Shown: positions 1-7,502 of the stretch, piece after piece
Position numbering within the stretch: the first letter of the stretch is position 1
Layout of the letters: each line of letters begins with the position of its first letter
DNA from: Timaviella obliquedivisa GSE-PSE-MK23-08B
Lineage (GTDB): Bacteria > Cyanobacteriota > Cyanobacteriia > Elainellales > Elainellaceae
DNA length: 39,673 nt
Assembly (NCBI GenBank): GCA_019358855.1
Contig: JAHHII010000022.1
Location: 1-39,673 of the forward strand
Direction: 5' to 3'
Made by a program: the position numbers and the translations under genes
The notes under the pieces: model-generated
Seen by the model: the letters and a program-made list of their open reading frames with translations, nothing else
What the model was told of the DNA's origin: nothing
The model's database searches: none

Positions 1-111
1 TCGGTGGAAGAATTGAGAGAGCTACTGGATCGCCTCCTGAATCAAGGAGAACTAAAGATTAAGTGGCAACGAAAAGTGAAGAACAAAGGAAATGGGCTAC
101 TTGCAAGTTAA
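1..111 (+). CDS. 3' end of an unidentified ORF (cut by window edge)
   Basis: Frame 1 is open from the first base to a TAA at 109-111 and encodes about 36 residues. The segment is rich in Leu, Glu and Lys (for example ELRELLDRLL), consistent with a helical C-terminus. I do not recognise the family. It ends just before the broken start of the PAS-GGDEF-EAL gene, so it may belong to a gene that was joined to this locus by a rearrangement. It may also be a chance open frame, because it is short and has no start in the window. Confidence 0.25.
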   Translation, partial: SVEELRELLDRLLNQGELKIKWQRKVKNKGNGLLAS

Positions 112-308
112 ATGTTGAGTAGCTTATTAGCGATCGCAAGCAGGTTGAAGCCTCATTAGAACAAAGTGAACAGCGATTTCGGCATCTGTTTGAGTCTACT
201 CCTAACATTGCGGTTCAAGGATATAACCGTCACCGCCAGGTCATCTACTGGAACAATGCCAGCGAACAACTTTATGGCTACAGTAAATCAGAAGCAATAG
301 GTCGACAG

Positions 309-2249
309 TTGGAGGACTTGATTATTCCTCCAGAGATGGGGCAAGAGGTGATTGCAGGGATTCAGAATTGGCTGGCAGAGGGACAAGTTATTCCAACAGA
401 TGAATTGAGCTTGATGCGAAAAGACGGCTCTAGAGTTGCGGTTTACTCTAGTCACATTCTTTTAATTAATCCTGAAGGTGAGCAAGAAATATATTGTGTA
501 GATATCGACCTGCGCGATCGCAAGCAAGCAGAAGAAGCGCTGCGAGAGAGTGAAGCCCGCTATCGGTTGTTAGCCGAAAATACGAATGATCTGGTTTGCT
601 TGCACGAATTAAATGGTCAATACCTTTACGTCAGCCCATCCTGTGAAGCGCTTCTAGGCTATCGGTGTGATGAAATGTTGGCACAAGATCCTTGTGTTTT
701 TCTCCATCCCGACGATCGCAATCCAATTTATCAGCAAGGAGATCTAACCCTGATCTCTGCTGACAACACCCCGATTACCTATCGAATGCGTCAAAAGTCT
801 GGCAACTACATCTGGTTTGAAACCCTCACTAAGCCTATTGTTGATGCTGCTGGGCAAGTTATTAAGCTTCAAACTACCTCCCGTGATGTGACTGAGCGTA
901 TCCAGGTTAGGAATCAGTTAAGATACGATGCTCTCCACGACGCGCTAACCGGGTTGCCTAATCGCAATCTCTTGATGAAGCGTTTGGAATTAGCGATTAA
1001 TCGAGCCAAACGCCTGGAAAATTATCACTTTGCGGTTTTATTTCTCGATCTCGATCGCTTCAAAGTCATCAACGATAGTCTGGGACATTTAGCTGGAGAC
1101 CAACTACTTATTGCTATTGTTCAAAAACTGCAAGCCCCGCTCCGTGGGGCAGATCTTGTGGCGCGTTTAGGAGGCGATGAATTTGTGCTTTTGCTAGAAG
1201 AAATAAAAGATATTCAGGAAGCTGCTCGGGTTACAGAACAAATTTTTGCAGCGCTACAGGCACCCCTGACGGTTGGAGGACGGGAAGTATATGTGAGCGC
1301 TAGCATTGGAGTTGTGCTGGGCACAAGAGACTATCTGCAAGCCTCTGATCTGTTACGAGATGCTGATATTGCCATGTACCGAGCAAAGTCTAGGGGAAAG
1401 GCGCGGTATGAAGTTTTTGACGCAGAGATGCACACGCAAGCTTTGAGTCGGTTGCATTTAGAAAACGATCTGCGTCGGGCGATCGAATGTCACGAATTTC
1501 TGCTTCACTATCAACCCATTGTTGCCTTAGCAACAGGACACCTGGTCGGATTTGAAGCTTTAGTGCGCTGGCAACACCCCACTCAGGGTATAAAGTCACC
1601 GATGGAGTTTATCCCGATAGCGGAGGAAACAGGACTCATTACGCTTCTAGACTATTGGGTACTGCAAACCGCCTGTCAGCAATTGGCAGACTGGCAAACT
1701 GCTTTCCCTAGCGTTTCTCATCTGAAGGTAAGCGTTAATCTTTCAGCCCAAGATTTACAATGCCCTGATTTGCTAGGGGAAGTCGATCGCGTGTTGGCTC
1801 ACACCCGCCTCAATGGTCATTGCCTGACTTTAGAAATTACCGAAAGCATGTTGATTGAAGATATTGATTCTACGATTGCTCTGCTCAGTCAGTTGAAAGA
1901 ACGGGGCATTCAAATCAGCATTGACGATTTTGGTACTGGATATTCATCGTTAAACTATCTACATCGTTTACCTGTAGACAACCTTAAAGTCGATCGCTCA
2001 TTTGTAAACCAAATTCAGTCAGAGAAACAAAATTATCAGATTGTTGAAACGATTGCGAGGCTGAGTGATCAGTTAGAACTGGATGCGATCGCTGAAGGAA
2101 TTGAAACCCTCTACCAATTGGAGTGTTTGCAACATCTTGGCTACAAGTTTGGTCAAGGGTATTTGTTTTCAAAACCCCTAAGCTGTGAAACCACAGAAGC
2201 ACTTCTGGTGAGTCAAAATCCGACGTACATTACCTCAGAGGATGTCTGA
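309..2249 (+). CDS. PAS-PAS-GGDEF-EAL cyclic-di-GMP enzyme, N-terminus apparently lost
   Basis: This is a bifunctional-type signalling protein that makes and/or degrades cyclic di-GMP. From the TTG at 309, a partial PAS domain is followed by a second PAS domain (about residues 75-200), a GGDEF domain (GGDEF at residues 288-292) and an EAL domain (FEALVRW, DDFGTGYSS and KVDRSF all present). An RxxD inhibitory-site motif (RGAD) lies five residues before GGDEF, so product inhibition is expected. All signature residues are intact, so either activity is possible. The reading frame and PAS homology continue upstream to 123 (SDRKQVEASLEQSEQRF and the rest of the first PAS), but that stretch has no ATG, GTG or TTG and is closed by TAG at 120-122. 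The first possible start therefore falls inside a domain, and the gene looks 5'-truncated. The last codons (E-D-V-stop) come from the inserted MITE. Confidence 0.85.
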   Translation: MEDLIIPPEMGQEVIAGIQNWLAEGQVIPTDELSLMRKDGSRVAVYSSHILLINPEGEQEIYCVDIDLRDRKQAEEALRESEARYRLLAENTNDLVCLHELNGQYLYVSPSCEALLGYRCDEMLAQDPCVFLHPDDRNPIYQQGDLTLISADNTPITYRMRQKSGNYIWFETLTKPIVDAAGQVIKLQTTSRDVTERIQVRNQLRYDALHDALTGLPNRNLLMKRLELAINRAKRLENYHFAVLFLDLDRFKVINDSLGHLAGDQLLIAIVQKLQAPLRGADLVARLGGDEFVLLLEEIKDIQEAARVTEQIFAALQAPLTVGGREVYVSASIGVVLGTRDYLQASDLLRDADIAMYRAKSRGKARYEVFDAEMHTQALSRLHLENDLRRAIECHEFLLHYQPIVALATGHLVGFEALVRWQHPTQGIKSPMEFIPIAEETGLITLLDYWVLQTACQQLADWQTAFPSVSHLKVSVNLSAQDLQCPDLLGEVDRVLAHTRLNGHCLTLEITESMLIEDIDSTIALLSQLKERGIQISIDDFGTGYSSLNYLHRLPVDNLKVDRSFVNQIQSEKQNYQIVETIARLSDQLELDAIAEGIETLYQLECLQHLGYKFGQGYLFSKPLSCETTEALLVSQNPTYITSEDV

Positions 2250-2387
2250 GAAGTCTAGATTGCTATCCGATCCGCCCCCTAAATCCCCCATTCTGAGGGA
2301 CTTTGAAGAAGCATTGGTTCGGAAGTCCCCCAGAATGGGGGGTTGGGGGGCGAGTGTAAGAATCTTTGATACTTCTCAGACATCCTC
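2238..2387. mobile_element. MITE copy 1 (150 bp, 17-bp perfect terminal inverted repeats, TCA duplication)
   Basis: The element begins GAGGATGTCTGAGAAGT and ends with the exact reverse complement. It is flanked on both sides by TCA (2235-2237 and 2388-2390), a 3-base target duplication. Between the ends lie two facing arms rich in C and G (around 2275-2300 and 2323-2350) that can pair, so the whole element can fold as a long hairpin. It has no coding capacity. It is about nine-tenths identical by eye to the copy at 5718-5871. It sits between the convergent PAS-GGDEF-EAL and GAF genes, provides the stop codon of the former, and could act as a transcription barrier there. Confidence 0.9.
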
Positions 2388-2401
2388 TCAGATCTATAGC
2401 C

Positions 2402-2926
2402 TCAAATCAGAACATTGGTTAAATATTCGTGTTGGAAATTTTCAACAACCGCCTTCGTCTGTTCGATTAGCGTTGCATCGAGCGATCGCTCCTTAGACAT
2501 GAAAAAAACAACCACTGCTAATACTTGAGAATTGACCATAACTGGCATTCCAAACCCAGCCTTAACGCTCAGTGCTTTTGCTATTTGATGCCGTAAGAAA
2601 TATGCTTCTGACTGTGCTGAAACATTCTCTAACCATTCAGGTTGTTGCGATCGCCAGACGCGCCCCGGTAACCCTTCGCCAGGACGCAACACAAACGATT
2701 TACTACAAACTTGAAACTGCATCCAGGGAATGGCGTGCCTCATATCTAAATCAGTACTCACGCACCAAGCAGGACTCAGTTCTAAAACTGGGCAAGCCGC
2801 ATCAGTAATCCAAGATTCACCATATTCCCATTCTGTTCTGTCGCACACAGAGATTAGCAGTGATGTTAGTAAAGTGATTAAATCCATCTTTTTTACTTGT
2901 CTATTGATTCGCCCATTCACTTCCAT
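2402..2926 (-). CDS. Small single-domain GAF protein, operon partner of nrtP
   Basis: A 174-residue protein. Most of it matches a cyanobacterial GAF sensor domain: the block FVLRPGEGLPGRVWRSQQPE, then FLRHQIAKALSVKAGFG, then VLAVVVFFMSKE. No kinase, receiver or DNA-binding domain is attached. It starts 4 bases after the stop of nrtP on the same strand, so the two are almost certainly co-transcribed. GAF domains bind small ligands or chromophores or mediate dimerisation. There is no CxxH-type bilin-attachment site that I can identify. The context suggests a role linked to nitrate uptake or nitrogen sensing, but that is inference from position only. A second ATG 13 codons in could also serve as start. 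The 3' end is 15 bases from MITE copy 1. Confidence 0.8.
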   Translation of the reverse strand: MEVNGRINRQVKKMDLITLLTSLLISVCDRTEWEYGESWITDAACPVLELSPAWCVSTDLDMRHAIPWMQFQVCSKSFVLRPGEGLPGRVWRSQQPEWLENVSAQSEAYFLRHQIAKALSVKAGFGMPVMVNSQVLAVVVFFMSKERSLDATLIEQTKAVVENFQHEYLTNVLI

Positions 2927-2930
2927 TAAA

Positions 2931-4415
2931 TTAGTGTCCAGAAAAAGCCGGATCTTCTTTTATTTCCTCTGTCGAAAACTGGACAGGTTCTTCTAGAAGG
3001 AAGGCACAAAGGAAGAAGACTACAAGTGCAGAACACCCCAGGAACTGAAAGAAAATTTGATTACCTGCGGTGGTTGGAGGCAGCAAGCTATAGGCCGTGG
3101 CATAAATGACTGAGCCAACGCTGCCATAAGCACCGATATTACCAGTAATTTGTCCCGTGATGCTGCGTTTTAGCAAGGGCGCAATACCAAACGTTGCTCC
3201 TGCCGCACCAAAGACGAAGAACGCGCAAAACATTGTTACAGCGATCGAAATCGTCATGAGCCAGCCATTGCTAATCTGGCTCATGATCAAATAGCCAATG
3301 CCAACGCCGCCGATCAAAGCAGTCAGTGTCCATTTACGACTGCCAATTTTATCAGAAATAAAACCACCGGCTGGACGGGAAACTAGATTCATTAGCGGAT
3401 AGCTAGCTGCGATCGGACCTGCAATGTTGTGTCCAATGTTAAAAGTATGCTCGAAAAACTCCGGTAGCATAGAGACTACTGCCAGTTCAGAACCAAAGCT
3501 AACTGCGTAGGCCAAATTCAACACCATTACCTGACCCATTTTGTATCGTTCGTTGGGAGGATACGTCTTCTTGCCAGATACTACATCCCGGTTCACATCC
3601 CAAGTTTTGTAAGACTGCAACAAGAAAAACCCTATTAAGGCAACCCAGATAATGTACAGGGTTGATGAACTCAGGAACTTAACTAGAGACAATCGCCAAG
3701 TAATCAGTCCCATGGTACAAAACAGCGGAAAACTAGAGGCAATCAACGCCCAGAAGCTTTTAGCACTAGTAACTTCCATGCCACCATCTTTGGCCGGCTG
3801 CTGATAGACTGTGCCTGGTGGCGTATCCTGCACATTGAAGTAGAAGTACACGCCATATACGGCTGAAATGATCCCTGTTAATGCTATAGCCAAACGCCAG
3901 TTGGTCTGACCTACTGCTAGGAAGGCAGCTCCAGTTGCCAGCAAAGGGAGCAGAGCCTCGGCAGCAAAGGAGCCAAAGTTACCCCAGCCGCCATAAATAC
4001 CTTGAGCTAACCCAATTTGCTTAGATGGAAACCACTCTGCCACAAGCCGAATACCTACTACAAATCCTGCGCCTACAATGCTCAATGCTAGGCGACTCAG
4101 AACAAGTTGGTTAAAGTTTTGAGCAAAGGCAAATGCTAAAGTAGGAACGGCAGCATACACCAGTAGCGCTGAGTAGGTCAAGCGTGGACCAAAGCGATCG
4201 AGAACCATGCCGATAATGATTCGAGCTGGAATTGTTAGCGCCAAATTACACAAGCTAATGGTGCGAGACTGTTCCACAGACAAGCCCATTGTCTCACGTA
4301 TCGTCGTTACAAACGGAGCATAGTTGAACCAGACGACGAACGTCAAGAAGAATGCAAACCAGGCATAATTGAGAATCCGATAAGGATCTCTAAACGACAA
4401 GAGTCCGCGAAGCAT
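2931..4415 (-). CDS. nrtP: NrtP-type nitrate/nitrite permease (major facilitator superfamily)
   Basis: A polytopic inner-membrane transporter of the nitrate/nitrite porter family, which imports nitrate for assimilation. The family signatures are visible: GGWGNFGSFAAE in the first half and AAGATFGIAP followed by GQITGNIGAYGSVG in the second, plus the MFS loop motif RPAGGFISDKIGSRKW. The length (494 residues from this start) and roughly twelve hydrophobic segments fit. I chose the ATG at 4415 because AGAGGA lies 9 bases upstream (4425-4430); a longer frame reaches an ATG at 4460 but that start has no ribosome-binding site. A perfect NtcA box lies 120 bases upstream, which agrees with nitrogen control of this gene in other cyanobacteria. 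The small GAF gene follows 4 bases downstream. Confidence 0.92.
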   Translation of the reverse strand: MLRGLLSFRDPYRILNYAWFAFFLTFVVWFNYAPFVTTIRETMGLSVEQSRTISLCNLALTIPARIIIGMVLDRFGPRLTYSALLVYAAVPTLAFAFAQNFNQLVLSRLALSIVGAGFVVGIRLVAEWFPSKQIGLAQGIYGGWGNFGSFAAEALLPLLATGAAFLAVGQTNWRLAIALTGIISAVYGVYFYFNVQDTPPGTVYQQPAKDGGMEVTSAKSFWALIASSFPLFCTMGLITWRLSLVKFLSSSTLYIIWVALIGFFLLQSYKTWDVNRDVVSGKKTYPPNERYKMGQVMVLNLAYAVSFGSELAVVSMLPEFFEHTFNIGHNIAGPIAASYPLMNLVSRPAGGFISDKIGSRKWTLTALIGGVGIGYLIMSQISNGWLMTISIAVTMFCAFFVFGAAGATFGIAPLLKRSITGQITGNIGAYGSVGSVIYATAYSLLPPTTAGNQIFFQFLGCSALVVFFLCAFLLEEPVQFSTEEIKEDPAFSGH

Positions 4416-4534
4416 ACTGTATTTTCCTCTAGAATTTAGCTGAAGTGCAGCTGGGGACATGACTGCATTTGCTACTTCGCTACAGGCAGCAAAATAAAGA
4501 AAGGTAAACAGATACGCAACAGTGCTTATTAACA

Positions 4535-4548
4535 GTAATTCATGTTAC
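4535..4548 (-). promoter_or_regulatory. NtcA-binding site upstream of nrtP
   Basis: The sequence GTA-N8-TAC is an exact match to the consensus for NtcA, the global nitrogen regulator of cyanobacteria, which activates nitrate-uptake genes under nitrogen limitation. It is 120 bases from the nrtP start. A -10 element is less clear: reading toward nrtP, TATCTG lies 20 bases past the box and TACCTT (TAN3T form) 28 bases past it, whereas 22-23 is usual. The ten bases CAGTAATTCA that make up its left part recur at 4572-4581, giving a second, weaker half-site 39 bases away. Confidence 0.7.
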
Positions 4549-5272
4549 GAACTGCTGACTAATCACTGTTGCAGTAATTCACCTTGTTTATCAGTCCTGT
4601 TTTTAACCATGGATTCCATCCTTCTTTAGTGAAAAAAGCGTTTAAAACTGTCCTTTGCACCTAGTAAAGCAATTCCCCAATAGGCATCTGCCTGACATGA
4701 AAAGCTTAGTCAGAGTTAAGATTTCCTCACGCATTTAATCCAAATTTCAAGGGTGATGGAGTCCTGAAAGTTTCTATCAAGAGAGCCGAACCCAAACTAT
4801 CGATCCTGCCCCGGTTCAAAGTTACTCTTAGGGTTTTCTTGGTTTTGTTCGTTTTGTTACAAATTTAGAGGTCTTATCGATAAACTGCATTGAAACTATG
4901 CAGTTTATCGATAAGACCCGGTACGCTTTTAGCTCAGCTTTATCTATTTCAGCAGCCTATCCTACCGCAGAGAAATTTGCTCATCTTCCAAAATCTGGCG
5001 ATCGACAGGTTTCATCCACTAATGTTCTACAGGTTTGAAGGCTTGGTAAACTGAGAGATTACATTACGAATCCAGACACCTCAGATGAGAGTAAGGGCTA
5101 ATCTTCAGGTCAGTTCAAGAGCAGTCTCAAAGGCTTCCTCATAGCCTTCTGTTGCTTTAAAAAGCTGGAGCGTTAGTTGCTCACCGCCCTCTTAATAGAT
5201 GCCATCTTGGTTATTCTTTTGGTTGCGTTGCCTCTTAACAGTTTCTCAGGAAGCTGTTGCTTCAAAGACTAA
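4549..5272. other. Long intergenic region upstream of nrtP, with traces of a decayed ORF
   Basis: No intact gene is seen in these 724 bases. They contain the perfect inverted repeat at 4870-4918. On the minus strand, 5105-5191 is an open frame encoding about 28 residues (EGGEQLTLQLFKATEGYEEA then FETALELT) ending in TGA at 5105. The same frame continues upstream through a TAA at 5192-5194 into QKNNQDGIY. This looks like the end of a small gene interrupted by a stop, but I do not recognise the family. It lies behind the Mo-nitro_C gene on the same strand. Confidence 0.4.
4870..4918. repeat. Perfect 21-bp inverted repeat with 7-base loop
   Basis: Arms 4870-4890 and 4898-4918 are exact reverse complements separated by TGAAACT. 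Each arm also contains the self-complementary core TTATCGATAA, so the site has nested symmetry. No T-tract follows on either strand, so it is not a standard intrinsic terminator. It could be a protein-binding site, a remnant of a mobile element end, or an RNA hairpin in a leader. Confidence 0.85.
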
Positions 5273-5572
5273 TCAGCAGTAGGCAGTAATATCTTCGCCC
5301 CATTCTTCTGCAAGATAACAGAGTGCTCGGAAGCGCAATCCAACCAATTGATCGTAGATAGGATTGAGCTTGCATAAGGGAGGAATGTGAACGATCGCCC
5401 GTCCAAAGCAGGTGATATTGCGCTCAAATGGACATTGAGCCGGAATCAGTTTTGCAATGCAATGGGCAATGCGGCGATCGTGAATTTCGAGATGATCTAA
5501 CCAATGCTGAAGCAGTTGTAAAAAGTTTGAGCAAGAATCAGAATCTTGATAGGATGTAGAGGATGCATTCAT
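5273..5572 (-). CDS. Mo-dependent nitrogenase C-terminal family protein (Mo-nitro_C)
   Basis: A 99-residue soluble protein of the cyanobacterial family named after a C-terminal domain found with Mo-nitrogenase. The core IPAQCPFERNITCFGR, HIPPLCKLNPIYDQLVGLR and CYLAEEWGEDITAYC is typical of the family in length and spacing of its cysteines. Its function is not established, and members occur in cyanobacteria that do not fix nitrogen, so it should not be read as evidence of nitrogen fixation. AAAAGG 10 bases upstream supports the ATG at 5572. MITE copy 2 is inserted about 145 bases upstream, in or near its promoter. Confidence 0.85.
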   Translation of the reverse strand: MNASSTSYQDSDSCSNFLQLLQHWLDHLEIHDRRIAHCIAKLIPAQCPFERNITCFGRAIVHIPPLCKLNPIYDQLVGLRFRALCYLAEEWGEDITAYC

Positions 5573-5717
5573 AATATTTTTACCTTTTCTGAATCAACTG
5601 TAGTTAACAAGTAGCTAACAGTGGTGTACCGATATTGAGTAAGATAAACAGTTTCAATAGGAATGTCTGTCGGAAAAAGTCAGTCATTCTAAAAGCTTTA
5701 TCTGAAAAGGAAAGTAA

Positions 5718-5871
5718 GAGGATGTCTGAGAAGTCTAGATTGTTATCCGATCCGCCCCCTAAATCCCCCAGAATGGGGGACTTTGAAGGAGGAGTGGTGC
5801 GGAAGTCCCTGCCCCAGAATGGGGGGTTGGGGGGCGAGTGTAAGAATCCTTGATACTTCTCAGACATCCTC
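5718..5871. mobile_element. MITE copy 2 (154 bp, same 17-bp ends, TAA duplication)
   Basis: The ends are identical to copy 1 (GAGGATGTCTGAGAAGT and its reverse complement). It is flanked by TAA at 5715-5717 and 5872-5874. Compared with copy 1 it has a four-base insertion and a dozen or so substitutions, concentrated around the tip of the internal hairpin; the outer parts are nearly unchanged. It has the same orientation as copy 1. The C/G-rich internal arms resemble a palindromic extragenic repeat common in cyanobacteria (CCCCCTAAATCCCCC type). Confidence 0.9.
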
Positions 5872-5874
5872 TAA

Positions 5875-6304
5875 GAGTAGTTGTCATTCAATGACCTATG
5901 ATTTTGACTCTTCCGATATTCTGATCTGACTTTTAGTCAGAATTCGTCAGATATAAAAGTTCCTATGTCAGCCCTATCTGTAAAGTCTACAATCAGAGCT
6001 TCATCTAGCCTTTTTCCTAGAGGTTGATTGAAGTATGCACATCCAAGCAAGTAGCACTAGCGGTTAGAGCGCATTTCTATAAATACGCCCTTAGAGAGAT
6101 GCCTCAAATAAAACTACTAAGAATTTCAGGATTTGAGTAAGAGGAGGATAAGAAGAGCATGAGAAAACACTTATAAAGATTGAATCATGGCTCAGTAAGA
6201 ACTAGATTGTGTTGAGAGGGTAGAAACAAATCCACTACTTAAATTACAGACATGATCAAATTGCAAATCTGTCCTCAGTTTCGATTTGAAAGAAAGGAGT
6301 TCCA
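5875..6304. other. Intergenic region between MITE copy 2 and the leader-like peptide gene
   Basis: No supported gene. A strong purine-rich Shine-Dalgarno-like stretch (AGAGGAGGA near 6140) precedes an ATG at 6160 that opens only five codons (M-R-K-H-L-stop), which may be the stub of a lost gene. GAAAGGAG at 6291-6300 is the ribosome-binding site for the ORF at 6305. Confidence 0.3.
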
Positions 6305-6454
6305 ATGATTAAGACTTTAGTTGATGAGTTGCATCTTACGGGTGCGCTTTTATTTTCTGATTCTGAAAGCTCTTCAAAGGACTTATCTGAAGAGGACGGA
6401 GCCGTTATTGCAGACGGTAAGCGATCGCGAAGCGATCGTCCTAAATGTACATGA
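6305..6454 (+). CDS. Small acidic leader-like peptide, possible double-glycine export substrate (degenerate)
   Basis: A 49-residue ORF with a strong ribosome-binding site (AAAGGAG, 5-6 bases before the ATG). The N-terminal part contains GALLFSDSESSSKDLSEEDG followed by AVIADGKR. The acidic run ending in a small hydrophobic stretch and A-D-G resembles a double-glycine leader (…VIAGG) of peptides exported by ABC transporters with an HlyD partner. Here the first glycine of the pair would be Asp. The short basic tail is encoded by two nearly adjacent HIP1-like palindromes. The HlyD remnant 60 bases downstream supports the export idea. I do not recognise a named family, and it may be non-functional. 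Confidence 0.4.
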   Translation: MIKTLVDELHLTGALLFSDSESSSKDLSEEDGAVIADGKRSRSDRPKCT

Positions 6455-6516
6455 TGTCCTAAGCAAGTTCGCCGCTGTATGGGTCGCAGCCTCAGCAACA
6501 GCCCCATCTAAGATAG

Positions 6517-6999
6517 TATGTGATTCGGGCAACCAGTTCTGGTATCGTGCTGCGATCGAGTCTGCGGAACGTTGAGCAAGTAGTCCGCACTGGCGATAGC
6601 TTGGTTGAAATTGCACCCAGCAACAATGCATTAGTTATCAAAGCAAAAGTGGCAACTCAGTCCGTAGACAAGGTCAAAACGGGACAACTTCCTCAACTGC
6701 GAATTAGTGCCTGTCCTTACTCTGACTACGGCACGCTGCAAGGTATTGTCATGGCAGTGTCTCCTGATGCGATCGCTCCAACTATCACTGATTCTTCAAC
6801 TGCAACAATGCAATTTCTGCATAGCAGCAATGCTAATTACTATGAGGTAACAATACAACCGAATCAGCTTTCATTAGAGCAGGGTAATCGTCAGTGTCAG
6901 CTTCGGACAGGCATGAAAGCTGAGGCGAACACCATTTCTAAACAAGAAACATTTCTCCAGTTTGGTTCAAGAAAAACACGATTACTGATAAATTTGTAA
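6517..6999 (+). pseudogene. C-terminal remnant of an HlyD-family membrane fusion protein
   Basis: About 160 codons match the C-terminal part of an HlyD/type-I secretion periplasmic adaptor: IRATSSGIVLRSSLRNV followed by QVVRTGDSLVEIAP, then VKTGQLPQLRISACPYSDYG and GIVMAVSPDAI. A full-length adaptor is normally 400-500 residues with an N-terminal membrane anchor and coiled coil, all missing here. The frame is closed by TAG at 6514-6516 just before the conserved region; the GTG at 6520 is the first possible start but lies inside the domain. A product could not anchor in the membrane. No ABC transporter remains beside it. Confidence 0.75.
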
Positions 7000-7502
7000 C
7001 CGTTGAATTTGTACCGAGAGTGATTACGATGGGATAAAAAATCCTCTGAGATTTGAAACACCATTAATGAAAGTTGAATGGGAAAAGAATGAACTTGTTA
7101 CTCTTAATCGGATAAATGTTAATTCATTCTGCTGCCCAATTATTCAGGGTGCCTTTATCTTTCCTTAGACAGATATTTAAACTCACTTTATTTGTTAGAA
7201 GACGTTGTAAAAGAGGGCATGGAGCAGTAAATTTATAATCTCTTTACATAAACTATATGAGAAATCATATCTAATAAAGAAGTAGTAAAAATACTGTTGC
7301 TTAGCATCTCTTTACCTGAAACTAATTCATCCTAAGTACAGAGGTTTTAGCTAGTAACTCTGATGAAACCCCTATGATGCAATTAGTATATTGCGTAACT
7401 CTTTCTTTTTTTAGTGTGTGTAATTTAGTAGAACCACTGCAGAGGCGATTTCTTAGTAAAGGGTCGGTAGTGCCAAGATATTTTCAATAGCAAGGTAACT
7501 AG
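7000..7502 (+). other. AT-rich leader region of the polysaccharide cluster
   Basis: No gene seen in 503 bases. This must hold the promoter for the plus-strand cluster that starts at 7503. An exact TATAAT occurs at 7234-7239, but no convincing -35 hexamer sits at the right distance, so I do not call a promoter. An AAGGTAA sequence 7-10 bases before 7503 is the likely ribosome-binding site. Confidence 0.3.

Noticed and set aside
2242-2496. ORF across MITE copy 1 (and similar ORFs across copy 2 at 5604-5867)
   Set aside because: They lie largely in the non-coding hairpin element and have no homology or ribosome-binding site; they reflect the element's composition.
4740-4830. GGTTCAAA resembling a tRNA T-loop
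   Set aside because: No paired T-stem, anticodon arm or acceptor stem surrounds it.
4870-4918. Perfect hairpin as an intrinsic terminator
   Set aside because: No T-tract on either strand and the stem is not GC-rich.
6321-6575. 84-codon ORF overlapping the leader-like peptide and HlyD remnant
   Set aside because: Its second half is a shadow of the HlyD frame and its first half of the 6305 ORF, which has the ribosome-binding site.
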